Assembly: GCA_036652695.1 (NCBI GenBank)
Contig: JAVVVJ010000007.1
Coordinates: forward strand, 1-64,000
Direction of reading: 5' to 3'
Source: Limiplasma sp036652695
GTDB lineage: Bacteria > Bacillota > Clostridia > Christensenellales > Aristaeellaceae
Length of the DNA stretch: 64,000 bases
In this document: piece by piece, positions 51,596 through 59,873 of the stretch
How the letters are laid out: each line of letters opens with the position of its first letter
Numbering within the stretch: the stretch's first letter is position 1
Program-made: the position numbers and the translations under genes
Notes under the pieces: model-generated
Database searches by the model: none
Seen by the model: only the letters and a program-made list of their open reading frames with translations
What the model was told of the DNA's origin: nothing

Positions 51596-53314
51596 ATGCA
51601 TGCAACCAAGCACCGCAAAGGAATGCTTGTATTGATCGGCTTGATGCTGCTTACGCTGCTGGCGCTGGCGGTGCGTAGCGCCGCCAATCCGGCAGAGCGC
51701 GTTAGCTACCCGGAGCTGCTGCGGCGCTTGGGCGCGGGCGAGGTGGCGAGCGTGCGCATGGCTGATAGCGCCGCGCTGGAGGCGGTCGGCACGGATGGAC
51801 GAGCCTTTACCTTTGATAACCCGCGCATGGAGCAGTTCAAGCATACACTGCTGATGAATGGCGTTGCGGTTACGGAAAGCGGCGGAGCGGGGCTGGGCTA
51901 CGCCTTGCTGCTGGCGGGCATGCTGGCGATTGGCTTTTTGCTCATGCGGGGCAGGCGGCAGAGCGAGCGCGGGTTTGCGCGCAAAATTGGCCACGAAAGC
52001 GAAAGTGTGGTGCCAACGACGCATTTTGCGGATGTCGCTGCCAATGAGGAGGCCATGGAAAGCTTGCGCGATTTGGTGAGCTTCATTCAATCGCCGGAGC
52101 GCTACAGCCGCTTTGGCGCGCGCGTGCCGCGCGGGGTACTGCTGCACGGTATGCCCGGCACGGGCAAAACGCTCATGGCGCGAGCCCTTGCGGGGGAGGC
52201 TGGCGTGCCGTTTTTCGCCGTCAACGGCGCGGATTTTGTGGAGATGTATGTGGGCGTGGGCGCGAGCCGCGTGCGCGCGCTGTTCCAAAAGGCGCGCAAG
52301 GCTGGGCGCGCCGTGATCTTCTTTGACGAGATCGATGCCATTGGCAAGCGGCGCGATAACCAAAGCGACGAGCGCGAGCAGACGCTGAACGCGCTGCTTT
52401 CGGAAATGAGCGGCTTTCGGGAGGGGGATGGCGTGGTGGTGTTGGCCGCGACCAACCGAGCCGATACGCTGGACGAAGCCTTGCTGCGCGCCGGGCGCTT
52501 TGACCGCCAGATTGAGGTGCCGCTGCCCGGCTATGAAGAGCGCGTGCGCATTTTAGAAGTACACGCGCGCAACAAGCCGCTTGCGGGGGATGTGTCCCTG
52601 CCGGAGATCGCGGCGCAAACCGCGCTGTTTTCCGGCGCTAAGCTGGAAAGCATGCTTAACGAAGCCGCGATTTTGGCCGCGAAGCGCTCGGCAGAGTCCA
52701 TTACGCGTGATGACGTAGGCCGCGCGATGGATACCATGCTCTTTGGCATGGAAAGGCGAAACGGCGCGGCGGAGCGCGAGCGGGAGCTGACCGCGGCGCA
52801 TGAGGCGGGTCACGCGCTGCTGACGGCGGTGCTGCTGCCGCAAAGCGGCATACGCAAGGTATCGATCATCCCCACGGGCAGGGGCGCGGCGGGGTATAGC
52901 ATGTCCATCCCGCCCGAAAGGATGTTCCATAGCAAGCAGGAGCTTGTCAATCACATGGCGGTGGCACTGGCCGGGCGTGAGGCCGAGGCGCTGCTCTTGG
53001 GCGCGGAAAACGTAACCACGGGAGCGGCGAACGACATTGAAAAAGCGTGTACGCTCGCGCGGCGCATGGTGTGCGAATGGGGGATGCTGCCCCACAGCGA
53101 AGAGGCGGGTTTGTTTTCGCAGGCGCAAAAGGATGCCGCCGCGCAGGAATGGCTGCATATTGCGCGCATGTTGGCCGGGCATGTGCTCGCCGCCCGCCGC
53201 GCCGCATGGGAGCGGCTCATAGGGCAGCTCCTTGCGCACGAAAGCCTTGTGGAGCAAGAGGTTCAAGCTTGCCTTGCAGAGCCGATGGCAGCAGCGGAGC
53301 AAATCGCTATGTGA
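51596..53314 (+). CDS. ftsH: FtsH-family membrane AAA+ metalloprotease
   Basis: ATP-dependent membrane protease of 572 residues, shorter than typical FtsH (610-650). Two membrane helices (about 9-27 and 100-117) enclose a small extracytoplasmic domain. The AAA+ module has Walker A GMPGTGKT (about 184-191), Walker B VIFFDEIDAIG, the second region of homology ATNRADTLDEALLRAGRFD, and the pore loop with MYVG in place of the more common MFVG. The zinc protease has HEAGH at 402-406 and a third ligand in TTGAANDIEKA. The C-terminal tail is short. It may be a second, specialised copy in addition to the usual FtsH. ATG has GAGGAGGGA 7 nt upstream. Confidence 0.92.
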   Translation: MHATKHRKGMLVLIGLMLLTLLALAVRSAANPAERVSYPELLRRLGAGEVASVRMADSAALEAVGTDGRAFTFDNPRMEQFKHTLLMNGVAVTESGGAGLGYALLLAGMLAIGFLLMRGRRQSERGFARKIGHESESVVPTTHFADVAANEEAMESLRDLVSFIQSPERYSRFGARVPRGVLLHGMPGTGKTLMARALAGEAGVPFFAVNGADFVEMYVGVGASRVRALFQKARKAGRAVIFFDEIDAIGKRRDNQSDEREQTLNALLSEMSGFREGDGVVVLAATNRADTLDEALLRAGRFDRQIEVPLPGYEERVRILEVHARNKPLAGDVSLPEIAAQTALFSGAKLESMLNEAAILAAKRSAESITRDDVGRAMDTMLFGMERRNGAAERERELTAAHEAGHALLTAVLLPQSGIRKVSIIPTGRGAAGYSMSIPPERMFHSKQELVNHMAVALAGREAEALLLGAENVTTGAANDIEKACTLARRMVCEWGMLPHSEEAGLFSQAQKDAAAQEWLHIARMLAGHVLAARRAAWERLIGQLLAHESLVEQEVQACLAEPMAAAEQIAM

Positions 53315-53330
53315 AATTTGCGCAAAAGGT

Positions 53331-53358
53331 TTGCAAAAATTGCACGATCGGGTATAAT
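53331..53358 (+). promoter_or_regulatory. Promoter of the binding protein-galK unit
   Basis: TTGCAA, 16-nt spacer, TATAAT (or TTTGCA at 17 nt). It lies 62 nt upstream of the binding-protein start. Confidence 0.65.
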
Positions 53359-53419
53359 AAAACGACTGATCTTTGCGTTTCCATCCCGGGACGCAGCCAG
53401 AATCACCGGAGGCGAAGAA

Positions 53420-54919
53420 ATGATTCGACGCGCATTATGCTGCCTGATCTGCTTGCTTTTAACGCTTGCACCCGCCCTTACGCTGGCGGAGGAGAGCTAT
53501 TCCATGGCAGGCTTTGATGGCACGGAGAGCACACATGACTGGAACACCAACCAATTTTTCACCCGCATGCAGGAGCGGACAGGCATTGGATTTACCTTTC
53601 AGCAGTACACCGACATTGGCAAGTGGCAAGCCGCCAAAGCACAGATGTTTACTGCTGGCGAGCTGCCCGACGTGCTGTTTAAGGCCGCTCTTACCACCGA
53701 GGAACAGTTGACTTGGTCAGAAAGCGGACAGCTGATTGATCTGCTGCCCCTGCTGCCCGAAAACGCGCCCAACCTGTGGAAACTCCTTCAGGAGAATCCC
53801 GATTGGCTCAAGGCCATTACTTTGCCAAATGGCAAGGTCTGTGCCCTGCCCGAGCTGCAAACGCAGCCTGCGCAGAATGCTCTGTGGATCAATCAGGCGT
53901 GGCTGGATACGCTCAAATTGGACATGCCTACGGATTTTGCGTCCCTCAGAACGGTGCTGGAGGCGTTCCGTGACCGCGACCCGAATGCCAACGGCAAGCG
54001 GGATGAAATCCCGCTCGCGTTTTTGGGACCGTGGGAGCTGAAGTTCCTGTCCCATGCCTACGGCGTGGCGGTGAACGATTACAACATTTATTTGGATGAA
54101 AGCGGAACCGTGCGCTACTGGCCGGCGGAGGACAGCTTTTTTGCTTGGCTCACGGAGCTTCGAAGCATGTTCGCGGATAAGCTGCTTGACCCAGAGGGCT
54201 TCCGCACGGCGGATACCTTGCGCCGGATCACCGATGACAAGGCTGCCGTCACCTTTGGCGCGTTCTTTGCGCCCACGCCTGTGAACCTTGTCACCTTCAA
54301 GCAAGCGGAGCAGTACGTGCTGATGGAGCCGCTTGTCTATGAGGGCAAGCAGGTGTATCGCGACCTGATCGGCAGCGTGACGCGCGGCGTATTTGCCATC
54401 ACCTCCGCGTGCGAGAACCCTGCGGCGCTGCTTCAGTGGGTGGATCTGCTCTATACCGAGGAGGGCGCGGTGGAAGCCATGCTTGGCAAGGAAAACGATT
54501 GCTATGTCATCAACGAAGAGGGTCGCTGGCAGTGGAAGGGCGGCGTGGAAAGCATGACGAGCACCATCGTGAACGAGCTGAGCATCTACGATACGGGCGA
54601 TATGCCATGGCTCTTCCCGCAGGCGTTTTACAACCGTTATGACGAGGCTGCCGTGCGCCGTGTGAACGATGAGCTGGAAAAGCTGACGCCCTTTATTCAA
54701 AAACCGTTCCCCACCTATACGCTCACCAAGGAGCAAAGCGCCCAAATTATTCCTCTGCAAAACGTGCTGGGTCAGTACGTGGATGAGGCGATTGCTCAAT
54801 TTGTACTCGGTCAACAGGAGCTGAATGAGCAGACCATCGCGGCCTTCCGCGAAGGGCTTACGCAAAACGGCATGGATGAAATGGTTGCATTCTGGCAAAG
54901 TGTCGCGCAGGCGGACTAA
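53420..54919 (+). CDS. Extracellular solute-binding protein, orphan (LipO-like)
   Basis: Family 1 solute-binding protein of 499 residues. Signal peptide MIRRALCCLICLLLTLAPAL ends near LAEES; it has cysteines in the signal but no lipobox at the cleavage site. The body shows FTRMQERTGIGFTFQQYTD, a WINQAWLDTLKLDMP pattern and a calcium-type loop DRDPNANGKRDEIPLAF seen in the LipO/polysaccharide-binding branch. No permease genes are adjacent. It is 46 bp upstream of galactokinase and shares its promoter, which hints at a galactose-containing ligand. ATG has GGAGGCG 7 nt upstream. Confidence 0.85.
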   Translation: MIRRALCCLICLLLTLAPALTLAEESYSMAGFDGTESTHDWNTNQFFTRMQERTGIGFTFQQYTDIGKWQAAKAQMFTAGELPDVLFKAALTTEEQLTWSESGQLIDLLPLLPENAPNLWKLLQENPDWLKAITLPNGKVCALPELQTQPAQNALWINQAWLDTLKLDMPTDFASLRTVLEAFRDRDPNANGKRDEIPLAFLGPWELKFLSHAYGVAVNDYNIYLDESGTVRYWPAEDSFFAWLTELRSMFADKLLDPEGFRTADTLRRITDDKAAVTFGAFFAPTPVNLVTFKQAEQYVLMEPLVYEGKQVYRDLIGSVTRGVFAITSACENPAALLQWVDLLYTEEGAVEAMLGKENDCYVINEEGRWQWKGGVESMTSTIVNELSIYDTGDMPWLFPQAFYNRYDEAAVRRVNDELEKLTPFIQKPFPTYTLTKEQSAQIIPLQNVLGQYVDEAIAQFVLGQQELNEQTIAAFREGLTQNGMDEMVAFWQSVAQAD

Positions 54920-54965
54920 AACCGGGCACATCGTGTGTACACCACCAAAGAAGGATGGGAAGCAT

Positions 54966-56264
54966 ATGAACCAGTACGCGCAAATGATCCGTCAACTGAA
55001 AACCCCGGACGTTATGAAGCAACTGACTCATTTGTATGGACAGCGTGATGGCATGCTGGTGGGGCAATCCGCCCGCTACACGCGTCTATTGAAAAAGCAC
55101 GAGGAGCTGATTGGCGCCGAGGGTGTGGTGCGCATGATCAGCGCCCCGGGGCGTACCGAAATCTCCGGCAACCATACGGATCACAACCGTGGCAAGGTGC
55201 TGGCGGCGGCTGTCAATTTGGATACGCTTGCTGCCGTAACCCCGCGCGCGGATGGCAAGGTTCACGTCATCAGCGAGGGCTATGCGCCGATTTTGCTATC
55301 GCTGGACGACCTCGCCATTCACGAGGAGGAAAAGGGCAGCACGGCGGCCATTCTTCGCGGCGTGGCGGCAAAGCTCCAAGAAACGGGGCACGCGATTGGC
55401 GGCTTTGATGCGGTGGTGACCTCCACCGTGCGCAGCGGAAGTGGGTTGAGCAGCTCGGCGGCGTTTGAGGTGCTGACCTGCGCCATCTTTGACGAGCTGT
55501 ACGGCGGCAATCAACTGACGGCTAAGCAGCGCGCACAGTACTCCCAGTATGCCGAAAACGTATATTTTGGCAAGCCCAGCGGGCTGATGGATCAAATGGC
55601 CAGCAGCATGGGCGGCCTTACGTTTATCGACTTCAAGGAGGAAGACCCGGTTATCAAGGAAATTCACTACGATTTTGCGGCGAAAGGCTATGCGATGGTT
55701 GTGGTGAGTACGGGCGGCAGCCATGACGATCTCACCGCCGATTATGCGGCAATTCCCGAGGAAATGCGCGCCGTGGCTGCTTGCTTTGGGGAAACCTGTC
55801 TGCGCCGCGTATCCCAGGAGCAATTTATGCAGAGCATCCCGCAGCTTCGCGAAAAGCTCAAGGATATCAACGCGGAACGCGCCATTTTACGCGCGGCGCA
55901 TTTCTTTGCGGAGAACCGTCGCGTATGCGATGAGGTTTCCGCTTTGCAAAACGATGACCTGCCGGAGTTCCTGCGGCTGGTGGTCGAGAGCGGACGCAGC
56001 AGCTTTGCGTATTTGCAGAATATTTTCAGCAACCCCGCGCATGAAGAATTGGCGCTCGCGCTGATGCTGAGCGAGTGCAAGCTCAATGGCAAGGGCGCAT
56101 GGCGCGTACATGGCGGCGGCTTTGCCGGAACGACGCTCAATTTTGTGCCCATGAAGCATTTGGACAGCTATGTGCGTGAAATGGAGAACATATTTGGGCA
56201 GCACAGCTGCCATGTGTTGAACATTCGCCCCATTGGCCCGGCGTGCATCACGCTGGGGCTGTAG
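54966..56264 (+). CDS. galK: Galactokinase
   Basis: GHMP kinase of 432 residues that phosphorylates galactose at C1, the first step of the Leloir pathway. The galactokinase signature is GRTEISGNHTDHNRG (about residues 61-75, with a longer N-terminal region than usual), the ATP-binding loop is VRSGSGLSSSAAFE, and motif 3 is HGGGFAGTTL near residue 383. The catalytic Asp lies in GLMDQMASSMGG. The ATG (MNQYAQM) has GGATGGGAAG upstream. It would use galactose set free by the GH42 beta-galactosidase encoded elsewhere in the window. galE and galT are not seen here. Confidence 0.93.
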   Translation: MNQYAQMIRQLKTPDVMKQLTHLYGQRDGMLVGQSARYTRLLKKHEELIGAEGVVRMISAPGRTEISGNHTDHNRGKVLAAAVNLDTLAAVTPRADGKVHVISEGYAPILLSLDDLAIHEEEKGSTAAILRGVAAKLQETGHAIGGFDAVVTSTVRSGSGLSSSAAFEVLTCAIFDELYGGNQLTAKQRAQYSQYAENVYFGKPSGLMDQMASSMGGLTFIDFKEEDPVIKEIHYDFAAKGYAMVVVSTGGSHDDLTADYAAIPEEMRAVAACFGETCLRRVSQEQFMQSIPQLREKLKDINAERAILRAAHFFAENRRVCDEVSALQNDDLPEFLRLVVESGRSSFAYLQNIFSNPAHEELALALMLSECKLNGKGAWRVHGGGFAGTTLNFVPMKHLDSYVREMENIFGQHSCHVLNIRPIGPACITLGL

Positions 56265-56283
56265 CGGGAGCATCAGCCTGTAG

Positions 56284-56306
56284 GGGGTCGCGCGGAGCGC
56301 GGCCCC
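56284..56306 (+). terminator. Terminator after galK
   Basis: Ten-bp GC-rich stem (one T-G pair) with a 3-nt loop followed by tttgcgttt, 20 nt after the galK stop. Confidence 0.6.
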
Positions 56307-56329
56307 TTTGCGTTTGGCAAGATCGCCCC

Positions 56330-56358
56330 TTGACCAAAGCCGTTCAAGCGGGTATCAT
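56330..56358 (+). promoter_or_regulatory. Promoter of dnaX
   Basis: TTGACC, 17-nt spacer, TATCAT; 53 nt upstream of the dnaX start codon. Confidence 0.65.
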
Positions 56359-56410
56359 AATCAAGCTCCCTATGCAAAGTAGCATCACCCTTGATCCGTG
56401 AGGAGGCACT

Positions 56411-58066
56411 ATGGCGTATCAAGCCCTTTACCGCCGCTGGCGACCGACCACCTTTGAGCAGGTCATCGGCCAGACGGCCATCGTTCAAACCCTGCGGAAC
56501 CAAATTGAGGCGGGGCGCATTGCGCACGCCTATCTTTTTTGCGGCTGCCATGGCACAGGCAAAACCACCATGGCAAAGCTTATGAGCCGCGCCATCAACT
56601 GCGAAAATCCCAACCATGGCGATCCTTGCGGGGAATGCGCGGTTTGCCGTGCGATTCTCAATGAAACCACCATGGATGTGCTGGAGGTGGACGCGGCCAG
56701 CAATAGCAAAGTCGAACAGGTGCGCGAACTGCTGGAGCAGGTGCGCTATCCCGCACAGTCCGGCAGATACAAGGTGTACATCATCGACGAGGTACACATG
56801 CTTTCCACCGCCGCGTTTAACGCACTGCTCAAAACGCTGGAGGAACCGCCCGCGCATGTCGTGTTCATTTTGGCTACCACAGATCCGCAAAAACTGCCAG
56901 CGACCATCCTTTCACGCGTTCAACGGTACGATTTTGGGCGCATTCCCGCTTCGCTGATCGTGGAGCGCATGCGCCTTGCGCTGGATGAGATGGGGATGAA
57001 AGCCGAGGGCGAGGCTCTGCGCATGGTCGCGCGCGCCGCAGAGGGCGCCATGCGCGATGCGTTCAGCATTCTGGACATGTGCGTGGCGGGCGCGGGGGAA
57101 AACGGCGTCACCGCCGCGCAGGTGCGCGATGTGCTGGGCACCTCTGACCGGGAGTTTTTATTTGACTTTGCGCAATGCCTTTGCCAGCGCGATACGAGCG
57201 GTGTACTGCGCATGGTGGACGAGCTGATGCGCTCCGGGCGAGAGCCGCAGGTGTTTTTGCGCGAACTGACCGCGCATTGTCGCGCGCTGCTTACCGTGCA
57301 GGCCGTCCAAAACGCCGCCGCCATTCTGGAAATCACGGAGGAGGATGAGCAGCGCTACCATGCACAGGCAGAGGGCTTTTCCACGCCTAGGCTTTTACGC
57401 ATGCTGGATGGCTTCATGCGCACCGAGGGGGAGCTGCGCTTTGCTTCCACGCCGCGCATTGGGCTGGAGGTGGCGGCGCTGCGCGCCTGCGAGGAATCCG
57501 CGAGCGGGGATAGCGCTATGCTGATGGAGCGCATCGGCGAGCTGGAGACGAAGCTTTTGCGGCTGGAAAAAAACCTGCAAAGCGGTACGCTTGCCATCGC
57601 CGCCGCGCCGAGCAAGGCGGCGAGCGGCGATGGAGCGGTGGAGAAAGGCAAAAAGGCCGCGTCTGATGCGCCCAAAAAAGCCGCGCCGCCTGTGCCCTCC
57701 GGCGAGAAAGGCATGTGGAACGCGGCGCTCAAGGAGCTGAGCAAAACAGCGCCGCCCCTCTTTGGCTTGCTTACGAACGAGCGCTTTTTGGGCGTGCGCG
57801 GCGATACCTATCAGGTGCTGATTCCTTTTGCCAAAAAGCACTTTTCCTACGAGAAGCTGAACGAGCCTGCCCGGCGCGAGTGCGTTTCGCAGGCGCTTTC
57901 CGCGGTGGCGGGCGTGCCGCTTCGGTTTGAGCCGGTGCTTGAGCAGCAGCAGGGCGATCGGCGGCTGGATGACCTGCGCGGCGAGGCGCAGCAGAGCCTG
58001 ATTGAAACCTTCGGGCGCGAGAATGTGCAAATTGAAGAGGGCAAGGAACAGGCCGGAGGAGAATAA
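56411..58066 (+). CDS. dnaX: DNA polymerase III subunit gamma/tau
   Basis: Clamp-loader ATPase and replisome organiser, 551 residues. It begins MAYQALYRRWRPTTFEQVIG. Walker A is GCHGTGKTTMAK (about 45-56). The zinc site is formed by Cys in INCENPNHGDPCGECAVC. Walker B is VYIIDEVHML, and the arginine-finger region is LSRVQRYDFGRI. The tau-specific C-terminal part has a low-complexity linker (KAASGDGAVEKGKKAAS) and a domain with LFGLLTNERFLGVRGD. I see no clear slippery sequence for a shorter gamma form. The ATG has GAGGAGG upstream. It is 24 bp upstream of ksgA; the usual partners recR and ybaB are not here. Confidence 0.96.
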   Translation: MAYQALYRRWRPTTFEQVIGQTAIVQTLRNQIEAGRIAHAYLFCGCHGTGKTTMAKLMSRAINCENPNHGDPCGECAVCRAILNETTMDVLEVDAASNSKVEQVRELLEQVRYPAQSGRYKVYIIDEVHMLSTAAFNALLKTLEEPPAHVVFILATTDPQKLPATILSRVQRYDFGRIPASLIVERMRLALDEMGMKAEGEALRMVARAAEGAMRDAFSILDMCVAGAGENGVTAAQVRDVLGTSDREFLFDFAQCLCQRDTSGVLRMVDELMRSGREPQVFLRELTAHCRALLTVQAVQNAAAILEITEEDEQRYHAQAEGFSTPRLLRMLDGFMRTEGELRFASTPRIGLEVAALRACEESASGDSAMLMERIGELETKLLRLEKNLQSGTLAIAAAPSKAASGDGAVEKGKKAASDAPKKAAPPVPSGEKGMWNAALKELSKTAPPLFGLLTNERFLGVRGDTYQVLIPFAKKHFSYEKLNEPARRECVSQALSAVAGVPLRFEPVLEQQQGDRRLDDLRGEAQQSLIETFGRENVQIEEGKEQAGGE

Positions 58067-58090
58067 CCCGATGAAAAGGAAGGTCGATGG

Positions 58091-58921
58091 ATGAAAAAAT
58101 CGTTTATACACGCCCAGCATCGCCGGGAGAACGGCGTACACTACAAGCACGATTTGGGTCAGCACTTTTTGTACGATGAGGCGCTTCTGCGCTCACTCGT
58201 TGCCGCTACCGGCGTTGGCAAGGAGGATGCGGTGCTGGAAATAGGCGCTGGGAGCGGCATGCTCACGCGCGAGCTTTGCGAAGCGGCGGGCAAGGTGCTG
58301 GCTGTGGAGGTGGACGAGGCGGTTCTTCCCTTTTTGCGCGTGAAGCTGGAGGGCTGCGAGAACGTCAGCATTGTGCAGGGGGATGTGCGCAAGCTGGATT
58401 TACGCGCGCTGTGCGCACCGCTTGGCGAGGGCTTTTACGTCATTGCCAACATCCCATACAATATTACTACGCCGATCTTTGACCTGCTGTGGGAAAGCGG
58501 GCTTCCGATTCGCCAGATTTCGGTGATGATTCAAAAGGAGGTCGCGCAAAAGCTGATGGCCGCGCCCTCCAGCGATGCTTATGGCCTGCTCAGCGTGAAA
58601 TGTCAGTACCGCTGCGTGCCTAGCGTAATCGCCGAAGTGCCTGCCGCGTGCTTCACGCCGCCGCCCAAGGTGGATAGCGCGTTTGTGCGGCTGGACATGC
58701 GCGCTGAACCGCCCGTGCCTGTAAAAAATGAGGCGCTCCTGTGGCGCATGGTGAAGACGGCCTTCAGCCTGCGCCGAAAGACGCTGCTCAACACCCTCAA
58801 GGGCGTTGCGGATGCGGAGAGCCTGCGCACCGCGATTGCGAGCATGGGCTTAAGCCCTACGGCGCGCGGCGAGGAGCTGACAGTGGAGCAGTGGATTCAG
58901 TTGAGCAACGCCTGCGCCTAA
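58091..58921 (+). CDS. rsmA: 16S rRNA adenine dimethyltransferase
   Basis: RsmA/KsgA, which dimethylates two adjacent adenosines in helix 45 of 16S rRNA with S-adenosylmethionine. The 276-residue protein has DLGQHFLYDEALLRSLV, SAM-binding VLEIGAGSGMLTRELC (about 54-69), AVEVDEAVLPFL and the catalytic NIPYNITTPI near residue 126. The late motif TAFSLRRKTLLNTLKG is conserved. The ATG has AAGGAAGG upstream. Its stop shares bases with the stop of the convergent membrane protein gene (four-base overlap). Confidence 0.96.
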   Translation: MKKSFIHAQHRRENGVHYKHDLGQHFLYDEALLRSLVAATGVGKEDAVLEIGAGSGMLTRELCEAAGKVLAVEVDEAVLPFLRVKLEGCENVSIVQGDVRKLDLRALCAPLGEGFYVIANIPYNITTPIFDLLWESGLPIRQISVMIQKEVAQKLMAAPSSDAYGLLSVKCQYRCVPSVIAEVPAACFTPPPKVDSAFVRLDMRAEPPVPVKNEALLWRMVKTAFSLRRKTLLNTLKGVADAESLRTAIASMGLSPTARGEELTVEQWIQLSNACA

Positions 58922-59760
58922 ACGCCCCACTTGCCGCTTTCCGCGCGAAACTCGCGCGCCTTACAGGCGGCGAACAGCCCTAGGCAGAGCGCGGCGGGAA
59001 TGGGATACGTCCATTGGCCGGTAAGGAATGCCAGCGCCGCGAGCGTCAGTCCATACCAGAAATACCGCCGTGCACGATCTGGGCTTAACACGACGCGCGC
59101 CCATTCCTTCGCGCTTCGGCGCGCTTTTTTCTTGTGAGCAAGGGCGCTTAACTCCTCATCCGTGGCGGGGGAGCAAAGCCCGGCTAAGCCGATCAGCTCA
59201 TCGCGCGCTACTACGCGCATTGTGGGCTGCGCACTCCCCGCATAGGCGGACGCCTCGCGTGAAAGCGGTGCGGTGAGGCAGAGAATGCAGCTATCCGCAT
59301 GATGCGTGCGCGCCTCCTTCACCACATCAATGACCTGCTGCACGCTGATGGGTAGGCTTTCGTGCTGGGCGATCAGCCGCACAAAGACGTTCTTTGCTTC
59401 CCAAAGCCCTAAAACGCCCCATTCAACGGCCTTTTGCATCTGGATGGGCGCCTTTGGCAGCAACCAAATCGTTGCCTGAAACGCCGCGTGGCGAGGCGGC
59501 AGCAATAGCAGCTTGTTCACCGCCAGTTCCCCGCCGATCATGCGGCGCATCTGCGCTTCGCGCTTTTGTACGCTCTTCTTGCCAAAGAGCCGCACGCATA
59601 GCCAGATCAACCCGCCCATGGCAAGCCCCGCCGCCAGTGCGGGCAGGCTGAGCCCCCACAGGTAGACAAACCAACCTACCCCCAGCCCCGCGGCGACGAG
59701 GGCGCGAAGGAGCTTATCCGCCGCGCTTGCGGCTGGCGTCTTGCGCTTGTATTTCTGCAT
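58918..59760 (-). CDS. Membrane protein with nuclease-related-like domain
   Basis: Protein of 280 residues. Two N-terminal membrane helices (LVAAGLGVGWFVYLWGL and LAAGLAMGGLIWLCVRLF), a cytoplasmic domain of about 150 residues and two C-terminal helices (YFWYGLTLAALAFLTGQWTY and AALCLGLFAACKA). The central part, HADSCILCLTAPLSREASAY then MRVVARDELIGLAG, resembles the restriction-endonuclease-like domain found in small clostridial membrane proteins, but no complete catalytic D-ExK set is evident. The ATG has AAGGAAGGCGG upstream. Function unknown. Confidence 0.7.
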   Translation of the reverse strand: MQKYKRKTPAASAADKLLRALVAAGLGVGWFVYLWGLSLPALAAGLAMGGLIWLCVRLFGKKSVQKREAQMRRMIGGELAVNKLLLLPPRHAAFQATIWLLPKAPIQMQKAVEWGVLGLWEAKNVFVRLIAQHESLPISVQQVIDVVKEARTHHADSCILCLTAPLSREASAYAGSAQPTMRVVARDELIGLAGLCSPATDEELSALAHKKKARRSAKEWARVVLSPDRARRYFWYGLTLAALAFLTGQWTYPIPAALCLGLFAACKAREFRAESGKWGV

Positions 59761-59818
59761 GAGCACCGCCTTCCTTCCCGATGGTGAAGAAAGTATTCCC
59801 CTTTTTCAAAATATCTAG

Positions 59819-59824
59819 TATAAT
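59819..59824 (+). promoter_or_regulatory. Probable -10 box of the nadD-yqeK operon
   Basis: TATAAT 50 nt upstream of the GTG start. No good -35 is seen at the right distance, so this is a partial call. Confidence 0.45.
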
Positions 59825-59873
59825 GCTAAAGAGGGGAGTTTCCTTATCCCCGATACGGAAGGGAGGCACGCCC

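Noticed and set aside
57590..57720. Programmed frameshift in dnaX producing gamma
   Set aside because: I found no A-rich slippery heptamer followed by a stable hairpin and a nearby stop that would fit.
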